Assembly: GCF_020829685.1 (NCBI RefSeq)
Contig: NZ_JAIVFR010000418.1
Span: forward strand, 1-6,206
From: Nostoc sp. CHAB 5715
Lineage (GTDB): Bacteria; Cyanobacteriota; Cyanobacteriia; Cyanobacteriales; Nostocaceae
DNA: 6,206 nucleotides
Direction of reading: 5' to 3'
In this document: positions 1-4,607 of the stretch, piece after piece
How the letters are laid out: each line of letters begins with the position of its first letter
Numbering within the stretch: position 1 is the stretch's first letter
Translations under genes and position numbers: made by a program
The notes under the pieces: generated by a model
What the model saw: only the letters and a program-made list of their open reading frames with translations
Told to the model about the DNA's origin: nothing
Database searches by the model: none

Positions 1-366
1 GGTCAATCGAGTCTTTTCCAGATCGGTAACGCCAATCCCAACACACCGGCGGTTCGCTCTAACGCTGTTTCCGTGATGAAAGACGGGAAAGTGGGGGTAG
101 GAACCCACACCGTTGCACCGAACAGTACCTTCCAGGTTTTCGGTTCGGTAAGTGCCAATGTCAGAGTCATTACGGCAGGAGGAGCACTGGCTGAAGACGA
201 TTACACGGTTATTTCAAGGGCTACATCTGCCATTACACTCACTTTGCCGGATCCTGCTACCTGTAAAGGAAGGGTGTACTACATTATCAACAACGGGAGC
301 CAGCCTCAAGTCTTATCCAGAAGAAGTTTTAGCCCAGTGCTACCATCGGGGATTGAAAGCTGCTAG
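1..366 (+). CDS. Partial Bacteroidetes-like tail-fibre/surface-repeat protein, chimeric 3' end
   Basis: The frame is open from the first base and has no start in the window, so the 5' part of the gene is missing. The translation begins GQSSLFQIGNANPNTP and continues with NAVSVMKDGKVGVGT and DDYTVISRATSAITLTLP. This resembles the 'NALTVLKNGNVGIGT ... YTVI ... ITLTLP' pattern common in Bacteroidetes surface and phage tail-fibre-like proteins, often placed before an endosialidase-type chaperone domain. That is recognition from memory, not a search. The native reading appears to end at INNGS (about base 300). The remaining codons to the TAG at 364-366 are an out-of-frame reading of the DUF29 gene that follows, so they are not genuine protein. 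There is no cyanobacterial HIP1 octamer in this part. Nothing can be said about function beyond a likely extracellular structural role. Being a fragment of foreign type is more certain than the family name. Confidence 0.5.
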   Translation, partial: GQSSLFQIGNANPNTPAVRSNAVSVMKDGKVGVGTHTVAPNSTFQVFGSVSANVRVITAGGALAEDDYTVISRATSAITLTLPDPATCKGRVYYIINNGSQPQVLSRRSFSPVLPSGIESC

Positions 367-469
367 TAATGAAACTGAACTACCAATAGATACGTTTCCA
401 GTGGAGTGTCCTTATTCCATTGCCCAAATTCTTGATGCTGAGTTTTTACCGGATGCGATTGATTTGTAA
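302..469 (+). pseudogene. C-terminal remnant of a DUF29 family protein
   Basis: Reading from base 302 gives SLKSYPEEVLAQCYHRGLKA, then ASNETELPIDTFPVECPYSI and a C-terminus ending AEFLPDAIDL with TAA at 467-469. This matches the C-terminal part of cyanobacterial DUF29 proteins, whose usual form is 'SPSLKxYL..ILxxCYxxA...A..ET.LPL..FP..CPY...QLLD.xFLP'. These proteins are normally about 140-150 residues; only about 55 are present here. The same frame continues open upstream to an ATG at 152, but residues before SLK do not look like DUF29, so the N-terminal two thirds are missing. The family is very common and multicopy in filamentous cyanobacteria, and its function is not known. The remnant stops 8 bases before the convergent stop of the PhzF-family gene. 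Whether the loss is real or due to an assembly join is discussed in the findings. Confidence 0.65.
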
Positions 470-488
470 TATTAGATTTATCCGGTAA
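446..488. terminator. Possible bidirectional terminator hairpin between convergent genes
   Basis: A perfect 9-bp inverted repeat, TTACCGGAT (446-454) and ATCCGGTAA (480-488), spans the stop codons of the two convergent reading frames. The loop is long (25 nt) and there is no clear T-run after either arm, so it is a weak candidate for intrinsic termination. Its position is the main argument for a role. Confidence 0.25.
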
Positions 489-1278
489 TTAACTCACCTC
501 GCATAACAGTTACCGCTTGTCCGCTAAGAAAGACGCGATCGCTTCCGTCATAATACACCTTCACCACTCCACCGCGACTGGATGCCTGATAAGCTAATAA
601 CTGATCTTTGTGCAAGCGATCGCGCCAGAAGGGAGCGAGACAACAATGAGCCGCCCCAGTTACAGGGTCTTCATCAATCCCTAAACCCGGTGCAAAGAAG
701 CGAGAGACGAAATCATATTCAGAATCAGAGTTGGTAAGGCTGGTGACAATGATCTCAGAAGTAGGCAATGTTTTCAGTATTTGGAAATTTGGCTGTATTT
801 GCCGTACCAAATCTTCAGATTCCAATTCCACTAAATAGCCCAAGGAATTCAAGAAAACAGATTTGTATGGGACACTCAAAGCAGCCTTGAGTTCTCGCGG
901 GGCGACTGTTGTTTGTGAGTGATTCACCGGAAAATCTAACTCAATCCACTTACCTTGCAATTTAGCAATCAGCACTCCGCTTTTGGTGTAGAAACGCGCA
1001 ACTTCATTAGGTGACAAATGCCCCTCTGACCAAAGTACATGAGCACTAGCTAAAGTTGCATGACCACAAAGCGGTACTTCCACCTTGGGCGTAAACCAAC
1101 GCAGATTGAAGCCATCATCCTGTCTAACTAAAAAAGCCGTCTCAGATAAATTCATCTCCTGCGCTACATTCTGCATCCAACCTTCGTCTTGGGGAGTAGG
1201 CAGAACACAGATAGCAGCAGGATTACCTGCAAAAGGTATATTGGTAAAAGCATCAACCTGAGTAATGGTTTGTCCCAT
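478..1278 (-). CDS. PhzF family isomerase-like protein
   Basis: With the ATG at 1278 the protein is 266 residues, a normal length for the PhzF family (two-domain, diaminopimelate-epimerase fold). Visible family motifs are VDAFTNIPFAGNPAAICVL near the N-terminus, NLSETAFL with the expected catalytic Glu at residue 46, PLCGHATLA at about 69-77, and the second-domain GIDEDPVTGAAH at about 200-211 with Asp 204. In characterised PhzF this Glu acts in isomerising a phenazine precursor. No phenazine genes are present here, and most family members have unknown substrates, so only isomerase or epimerase-like activity in the cytoplasm is inferred. A longer frame opens with TTG at 1291-1293. The ATG at 1278 is preferred because AAGGTGA (complement of 1284-1290) sits about 5-6 bases before it and overlaps the codons of the longer form. 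The gene is convergent with the DUF29 remnant, and a miniature inverted-repeat element lies just upstream. Confidence 0.93.
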   Translation of the reverse strand: MGQTITQVDAFTNIPFAGNPAAICVLPTPQDEGWMQNVAQEMNLSETAFLVRQDDGFNLRWFTPKVEVPLCGHATLASAHVLWSEGHLSPNEVARFYTKSGVLIAKLQGKWIELDFPVNHSQTTVAPRELKAALSVPYKSVFLNSLGYLVELESEDLVRQIQPNFQILKTLPTSEIIVTSLTNSDSEYDFVSRFFAPGLGIDEDPVTGAAHCCLAPFWRDRLHKDQLLAYQASSRGGVVKVYYDGSDRVFLSGQAVTVMRGELITG

Positions 1279-1306
1279 TAGAGTCACCTTCAAAATTAGA
1301 CAGCAT
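1279..1306 (-). promoter_or_regulatory. Leader of the PhzF-family gene with strong Shine-Dalgarno
   Basis: On the minus strand the sequence AAGGTGACTCTAATG places a good ribosome-binding site directly before the ATG at 1278, which decides the start. Only 23 bases separate the start codon from the target duplication (1302-1306) of the miniature element. The promoter must therefore lie in or beyond that element, unless the message is nearly leaderless. Confidence 0.6.
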
Positions 1307-1399
1307 TAGGACTTACGCAAACTCTACGATTCTTGGCGTTCTTGGCGTTCTTGGCGGTTCGATAAATTAAGCTTTTCAGCACTTTTTGCGTAAGTCCTA
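1307..1399. mobile_element. Miniature inverted-repeat element (MITE), copy 1
   Basis: The element is 93 bp. It begins TAGGACTTACGCAAA and ends with the exact reverse complement TTTGCGTAAGTCCTA. It is flanked on both sides by the pentamer AGCAT (1302-1306 and 1400-1404), which is what a 5-bp target-site duplication looks like. It has no coding capacity. The interior holds a triple TTCTTGGCG repeat followed by GGTTCG. A second element at 3834-3947 has the same terminal core AGGACTTACGCAA. These observations make a non-autonomous element mobilised in trans by a transposase elsewhere the best reading; the transposase family is not determined here. It sits in the promoter region of the PhzF-family gene. 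Confidence 0.8.
1330..1356. repeat. Three tandem TTCTTGGCG units inside MITE copy 1
   Basis: The 9-mer TTCTTGGCG is repeated three times without error and is followed by GTTCG. Read on the other strand (GAACCGCCAAGAACGCC) it resembles the CGAACCGC start of the core of MITE copy 2. It looks like a family-specific interior that has expanded by slippage. Confidence 0.85.
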
Positions 1400-1578
1400 A
1401 GCATTATATTTATCAGCAGTGCGTTAAAGATTTATGACAACCTTGCCATTATTATGAGGCTGCGGATCATTTGTAGGGTAGCACAGCTGTGCTACCAAAG
1501 CGCGTGTTACATCCAAACGATAACCGCCATATACAGTACCTGATAAATTAGGAATACAATCTCCAAGAACTAGGATTA
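1400..1578. other. Intergenic region upstream of the lipoprotein gene
   Basis: Together with the leader and MITE before it, this completes a gene-free stretch of 300 bases. It holds the 20-bp palindrome at 1477-1496 and otherwise no coding frame that I trust. TATACA at 1530-1535 and TACAAT at 1555-1560 could be -10 boxes for the lipoprotein gene, but neither has a convincing -35 partner. No NtcA-type site or riboswitch was recognised. Confidence 0.4.
1477..1496. repeat. Perfect 20-bp palindrome GGTAGCACAGCTGTGCTACC
   Basis: The sequence is its own reverse complement over 20 bases. As RNA from either strand it could form an 8-bp stem with the loop AGCU. There is no T-run behind it, so a terminator is not favoured. 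It resembles short palindromes scattered between genes in filamentous cyanobacteria, but that likeness is from memory. It could also be an operator for a dimeric regulator of the gene starting at 1579. Confidence 0.7.
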
Positions 1579-1809
1579 ATGTCAAAGCAAAAGGGAATAA
1601 TAAAAATCTTTAGAAGCATCTTTGCTGCTGTAAACTTAGCGCTAATTTCTGGAGTATTAGTTAGTTGTGTTGAAGTACCGCAGCCATCTGCTCCAACTGA
1701 GCAACGAAAACCAGTCATACAACCTAACCAGAATGACGAAGATGATGATAACAAAGATGGCGATCGCAACAATGATAAAGACGATGACGATAAAGACGAT
1801 AACGACTAA
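1579..1809 (+). CDS. Small predicted lipoprotein with Asp-rich tail
   Basis: The 76-residue protein starts with a basic segment (MSKQKGIIK), then a hydrophobic stretch, and reaches LVSC with Cys 30, a good lipobox for signal peptidase II processing. The predicted mature part is only about 47 residues: a Pro/Gln/Thr-rich linker (about 31-52), then an extremely acidic tail of Asp, Asn and Lys (53-76) that is repetitive at DNA level (AAAGACGAT occurs twice). The likely place is anchored in the plasma or outer membrane facing the periplasm. AGGA at 1572-1575, three bases before the ATG, could be a close ribosome-binding site. No catalytic domain can be present. The acidic tail could bind cations or basic surfaces, but this is a guess, and no complete EF-hand loop is visible. 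The M24 peptidase gene starts 47 bases downstream on the same strand; a shared transcript is possible. The short length and low complexity leave some doubt that it is a gene, but the lipobox argues that it is. Confidence 0.65.
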   Translation: MSKQKGIIKIFRSIFAAVNLALISGVLVSCVEVPQPSAPTEQRKPVIQPNQNDEDDDNKDGDRNNDKDDDDKDDND

Positions 1810-1856
1810 ATAAAGGCAAAGCTATAACCTTTACTCTTCTTTTTGAATTTCTATTT

Positions 1857-3239
1857 ATGCTGATCGAACAAACTTCTACTTCCCTAATCGATACTTTACG
1901 CCACCGACGGCAACAACTAGCCAACCTCATTGATTTTCCAGTAATTCTGTGGTCAGGTAGCAACAGTCCGCGCAACTTTCCTGCAAATTCCTTTCCGTTT
2001 CGCGCTAGCAGTCATTTCCTCTATTTTGCTGGACTACCATTACTAAAGGCGGCAATTCGTTTAGAAGCAAGCAAGCTAGAACTATTTATCGACGATCCAT
2101 CACCCAGCAGCGCCCTTTGGCATGGAGAAATGCCAACGCGCGAGGAAATAGCTCAGAAGATTGGGGCGGATGTGGCTCGACCAATGGCAGAATTAGAGTC
2201 TTGGTTAGAAGATGCCGCCACACTTGCTGTACAAGATGCAGCTACTTGGACGCAACAATCGCAGCTATTAAATAGATGGGTTTTACCACAAAGTCCTCCC
2301 CAAGGAATTGACTTGGAGTTAGCTAAAGCGATCGTTTCTCTGCGCCTCACTCATGATGAAGCTGCATTAACCCAGTTGCGAAAAGCTGCGCTTGTCACTG
2401 TTGAGGCGCACAAAGCTGGTATGGCAACAACACCTAAAGCCAAAGTGGAAGCAGAAGTTCGTGCAGCAATGGAAGGGGTTATTATTGCCCACAATATGAC
2501 TACCTCCTACAACAGTATTGTTACCGTTCACGGTGAAGTTTTGCATAACGAACAGTATCACCATCCCCTACAAGCAGGTGACTTATTACTTGCCGATGTT
2601 GGCGCTGAAACTGAGACTGGTTGGGCAGGTGATGTCACTCGAACGTGGCCAGTATCTGGTAAGTTTTCATCTACCCAAAGAGATATTTATAATGTTGTGC
2701 TGGCAGCCCATGATGCTTGCATTGCCAAAATACACCCTGGTGTAGAGTATGGGGACATTCATTTGCTAGCTGCCACGGTCATAGCTGAAGGTTTAGTAGA
2801 GTTAGGCATTTTACAAGGAAATCCCCAGGATTTAGTAGAGATGGATGCCCACGCGCTGTTTTTCCCTCATGGTATCGGTCATCTACTGGGTTTAGATGTT
2901 CATGATATGGAAGATTTGGGCGATTTAGCTGGGTATGAAGAGGGACGTTCTAGGAGCGATCGCTTTGGCTTAGGCTATCTCCGTTTAAATCGTCCTTTGC
3001 GTCCAGGAATGTTAGTCACAATTGAGCCTGGTTTTTATCAAGTGCCAGCAATTTTAAATAATGCCAATGTCCGCTCAAAATATCAGAATGTGGTGAATTG
3101 GCAGCGTTTATCTGAATTTGCTGATGTACGCGGAATCCGCATTGAAGATAATGTTTTAGTTACCGCAGAAGGTAGCGAAGTTTTAACAGCCGCATTACCA
3201 AATGATGCCGATGCTATAGAAAATTTAGTAGGTTGTTAA
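1857..3239 (+). CDS. pepP: Aminopeptidase P (Xaa-Pro aminopeptidase), M24B family
   Basis: This is a complete 460-residue protein. An N-terminal AMP_N-type domain is recognisable by RRQQLANL at 17-24 and RASSHFLYFAGL at 49-60, like the RxxSDFxYFTGF of E. coli PepP. The C-terminal 'pita-bread' domain runs from about 165 to 440. The five expected ligands of the two-metal (usually Mn) site are all present: Asp 247 in LLLADVGAE, Asp 259 in GDVTRTWP, His 342 in HGIGHLLGLDVHD, Glu 390 in TIEPGFY and Glu 430 in GIRIEDNVLV. Supporting His 338 and His 349 are also in place, and Arg 428 matches the conserved Arg before the last ligand. The enzyme removes an N-terminal residue ahead of proline from peptides, acting in cytoplasmic peptide turnover; no signal peptide is seen. 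A segment of about 20 residues after VHDMED (EEGRSRSDRF region) makes it slightly longer than E. coli PepP. The ATG at 1857 has no clear Shine-Dalgarno, which is common in cyanobacteria, and the AMP_N domain starts soon after it. The symbol follows family resemblance. Confidence 0.95.
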   Translation: MLIEQTSTSLIDTLRHRRQQLANLIDFPVILWSGSNSPRNFPANSFPFRASSHFLYFAGLPLLKAAIRLEASKLELFIDDPSPSSALWHGEMPTREEIAQKIGADVARPMAELESWLEDAATLAVQDAATWTQQSQLLNRWVLPQSPPQGIDLELAKAIVSLRLTHDEAALTQLRKAALVTVEAHKAGMATTPKAKVEAEVRAAMEGVIIAHNMTTSYNSIVTVHGEVLHNEQYHHPLQAGDLLLADVGAETETGWAGDVTRTWPVSGKFSSTQRDIYNVVLAAHDACIAKIHPGVEYGDIHLLAATVIAEGLVELGILQGNPQDLVEMDAHALFFPHGIGHLLGLDVHDMEDLGDLAGYEEGRSRSDRFGLGYLRLNRPLRPGMLVTIEPGFYQVPAILNNANVRSKYQNVVNWQRLSEFADVRGIRIEDNVLVTAEGSEVLTAALPNDADAIENLVGC

Positions 3240-3292
3240 TCTGTGCATCATGCCTTGCTAATTGATAGCGTAAACACATAGGATGTTACCTT

Positions 3293-3778
3293 ATGATCAA
3301 AAAACCCATAGGATTACTACTCAACGGAGTTATTGTCACCTTCGGACTATTGCCATTATTAGCTCAAGCACAGCAGCCGGTTTCTGATACCCAAGTTGCG
3401 GCGATGGTAGAGGCATTGCGACAGGCTGCACCGCAGACCAAAAATCCCAACGATGGACTTTACAGCCAATGGCAAGTTAAACCAGAAACCCTCAAAGGCT
3501 GGTCAAGAACTTGTCTCAAACGAGAACTGACACCGACGCAGTTTGAAAACAGCCCTGCGATCGCTCGTCAAGTTGTATCCTGTATCATGCGCCGTGAGTT
3601 AACCAATCAGTTCCGTACCACCAACAATAATGAAATTGCATCTGTGCGCGGCGCAGCTTGTTGGTGGATGACTGGTAGCTATACAGGTTGTAACAAAAGC
3701 TTCACTGCTGAGTATGTGCAAAAAGTTGTCCGCTTTTATCAACAACAACGTTCAAAACCAGCAGCAACTCAATCATAA
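3293..3778 (+). CDS. Exported protein of unknown function with four cysteines
   Basis: The 161-residue protein has a clear Sec signal peptide: MIKK, a hydrophobic core to about residue 23, and a likely cleavage after AQA (residue 26). The mature part of about 135 residues has four cysteines, C74, C97, C123 and C133, enough for two disulfides in the periplasm. Around them are RTCLKRELTPTQF, VVSCIMRREL and AACWWMTGSYTGC. The C-terminal helix-like stretch EYVQKVVRFYQQQ closes the protein. There is no lipobox and no further membrane segment. I do not recognise a named domain; it looks like a conserved small cyanobacterial secreted protein. AGGA at 3280-3283, nine bases before the ATG, is an acceptable ribosome-binding site. 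An ATG at 3283 is in another frame. The gene follows pepP by 53 bases on the same strand, so co-transcription is possible but not shown. Confidence 0.85.
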   Translation: MIKKPIGLLLNGVIVTFGLLPLLAQAQQPVSDTQVAAMVEALRQAAPQTKNPNDGLYSQWQVKPETLKGWSRTCLKRELTPTQFENSPAIARQVVSCIMRRELTNQFRTTNNNEIASVRGAACWWMTGSYTGCNKSFTAEYVQKVVRFYQQQRSKPAATQS

Positions 3779-3833
3779 AAGGGCGATTACAACAGTTTTC
3801 AAATGAATAAGCCATGCGTAAAGCTCTCTTTTA

Positions 3834-3947
3834 CAGGACTTACGCAAAAAAATTCATGAGAAAACGAACCGCATAGACGCGGAGCGGCTTCCCGCAGGGT
3901 AGGACGCAAAGGAATAAGAGTTTCAGAGAGTTATTGCGTAAGTCCTG
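3834..3947. mobile_element. Miniature inverted-repeat element (MITE), copy 2
   Basis: The element is 114 bp, starting CAGGACTTACGCAA and ending with its exact reverse complement TTGCGTAAGTCCTG. It is flanked by direct repeats TTTTA (3829-3833 and 3948-3952), again a 5-bp target duplication. The terminal core AGGACTTACGCAA is the same as in the copy at 1307-1399; only the outermost base pair differs. The interior carries CGAACCGC at 3865-3872, the reverse-orientation counterpart of the end of the core in copy 1, interrupted by a GC-rich insert at about 3881-3902. There is no coding capacity. It lies between the end of the exported-protein gene and the terminator of the minus-strand gene at 3975-4343. 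Confidence 0.8.
3881..3902. repeat. GC-rich small dispersed repeat nested in MITE copy 2
   Basis: About 22 bases around GCGGCTTCCCGCAGGGTAG interrupt the interior of the MITE. Without them the flanks would join as CGAACCGCATAGACGC plus GACGCAAAGGAA, the kind of continuous GACGC-type phrase seen in such elements. Sequences like GCGGCTTCCCGCAGGGTAG are known as very small mobile repeats scattered in Nostoc-type genomes. The exact edges cannot be fixed from one copy. Confidence 0.5.
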
Positions 3948-3953
3948 TTTTAG

Positions 3954-3975
3954 AAAAAGACTGGCTTTATCCAGT
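3954..3975 (-). terminator. Intrinsic terminator-like hairpin of the minus-strand gene
   Basis: Read on the minus strand, ACTGG-ATAAAG-CCAGT forms a 5-bp stem with a 6-nt loop and is followed by C and five T. The first arm overlaps the TAA stop codon of the gene ending at 3975. The stem is short, so strength is uncertain, but the layout is that of an intrinsic terminator. Confidence 0.4.
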
Positions 3976-4343
3976 TAAAGAGAAAGACTTTCCCAGTAAG
4001 TTAATGCCCATTCAAATGAACGTTTATCAAACCTTGTACCAATTTGATATATCTCTTCCCAAGAATATACTTTTTTTGAGACTCTTTCCTGTGTGCCTGC
4101 CAAGTTGGAGATTATTATGTAGTATTTGCCTCGTCCATGAACCTGCTGTTTAAGTGTATCTACTACTCTACCTGCTGGTCTAAAAGTCATTTGAACATCA
4201 TCAACTGCTGGTTCCTTTTTGAGCATAACTGCGGGATGACCTTCTGAGCATACACAGTCTCCTTCATCTTCAGGGTCTTGTTTATTCTTAAAAAAAGACC
4301 ACTGATGTCCAAAGTCACACATATATGCTCTATATTCTTTCAT
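3975..4343 (-). CDS. Zinc-ribbon-like small protein of unknown function
   Basis: The 122-residue protein has an N-terminal Cys/His pattern: C9-DFG-H13, then C30-V-C32-SEG-H36. The repeated C-x3-H spacing (CDFGH, CSEGH) suggests a small zinc-binding knuckle or ribbon. Between them lies a charged, acidic stretch (KNKQDPEDEGD). The rest is a compact soluble domain with GRGKYYIIISNLAG at about 70-83, a possible beta strand, and an aromatic-rich C-terminus (YSWEEIYQIGTRFDKRSFEWALTYWES). There is no signal peptide or membrane segment, so it is probably cytoplasmic. I do not recognise the family and assign no function. AGGAG (complement of 4355-4359) lies 11 bases upstream of the ATG, slightly far but usable. 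An internal Met 8 would cut into the first zinc motif and is less likely. The gene is divergent from ffh across 264 bases. Confidence 0.7.
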   Translation of the reverse strand: MKEYRAYMCDFGHQWSFFKNKQDPEDEGDCVCSEGHPAVMLKKEPAVDDVQMTFRPAGRVVDTLKQQVHGRGKYYIIISNLAGTQERVSKKVYSWEEIYQIGTRFDKRSFEWALTYWESLSL

Positions 4344-4607
4344 ATATTTTCGCTCTCCTGCGCTTTATCAACTATTCACACTAAAATACTTACTTCATCT
4401 GTAGTGTTGGCATTTTCCCTTTGAAAAAATCAAAATTTACACCCAAAGGACGGTTTACTACTTCAATAAAGGTAGGTATCTGGTTGCTACAGTCGCAGTG
4501 AAAAATACTAAGCTGGTAGATAGCACGTTTAAACTTTAGCGGAAATTCCAAATCGCATTCATCGGCGGTTTAGAATTTCCCATTGGCGAACTACCTGTAA
4601 TTACATT
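4344..4607. promoter_or_regulatory. Divergent intergenic region and ffh leader
   Basis: This 264-base region must hold the promoters for the minus-strand zinc-ribbon-like gene and for ffh. I see no clear -35/-10 pair. The only clear structure is the hairpin at 4541-4580. No Shine-Dalgarno is visible before the ffh ATG. Confidence 0.5.
4541..4580 (+). promoter_or_regulatory. Long hairpin in the ffh 5' leader
   Basis: GGAAATTC (4541-4548) pairs with GAATTTCC (4573-4580). After one mismatch the pairing continues with AAATCGC (4550-4556) against GCGGTTT (4565-4571), leaving an 8-nt loop. That is 15 pairs, including one G-U, with one C-A mismatch. The wobble pair forms in RNA of the plus strand but would be an A-C mismatch in the minus strand, which favours a role in the ffh message. 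It ends 27 bases before the ffh start codon. No T-run follows. It could control translation or stability of ffh mRNA, or protect a processed 5' end; none of this is shown. Confidence 0.5.

Noticed and set aside
152..301. ATG-initiated frame leading into the DUF29 remnant
   Set aside because: Residues before SLK (for example GCTTLSTTGA) do not resemble DUF29, and the other frame here gives a recognisable Bacteroidetes-like protein. The ATG is not a real start.
1293..1320. Outward promoter formed by the MITE end (TTGCGT, 16-bp spacer, TAATTT on the minus strand)
   Set aside because: Both boxes match consensus at only about half of the positions and the start point would fall inside the ribosome-binding site.
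1735..1806. EF-hand or dockerin-like calcium loop in the acidic tail
   Set aside because: DDNKDGDRNNDK has an initial D-x-N-x-D-G but lacks the hydrophobic residue at position 8 and the acidic residue at position 12. The tail is simply low complexity.
1811..1844. Terminator between the lipoprotein and pepP genes (TAAAGG ... CCTTTA then TTTTT)
   Set aside because: The stem is 6 bp with only two G-C pairs and an 11-nt loop, and the T-run begins 6 bases after it. It is too weak to call.
4476..4490. NtcA-like site GTA...TAC upstream of ffh
   Set aside because: The spacing is 9 bases, not the 8 required by the GTA-N8-TAC consensus.
4541..4580. SRP RNA (ffs) gene or riboswitch beside ffh
   Set aside because: The conserved SRP RNA core (GGAAGGAAGCAGCC-type) is absent and no known riboswitch core is visible; the structure is a simple hairpin.
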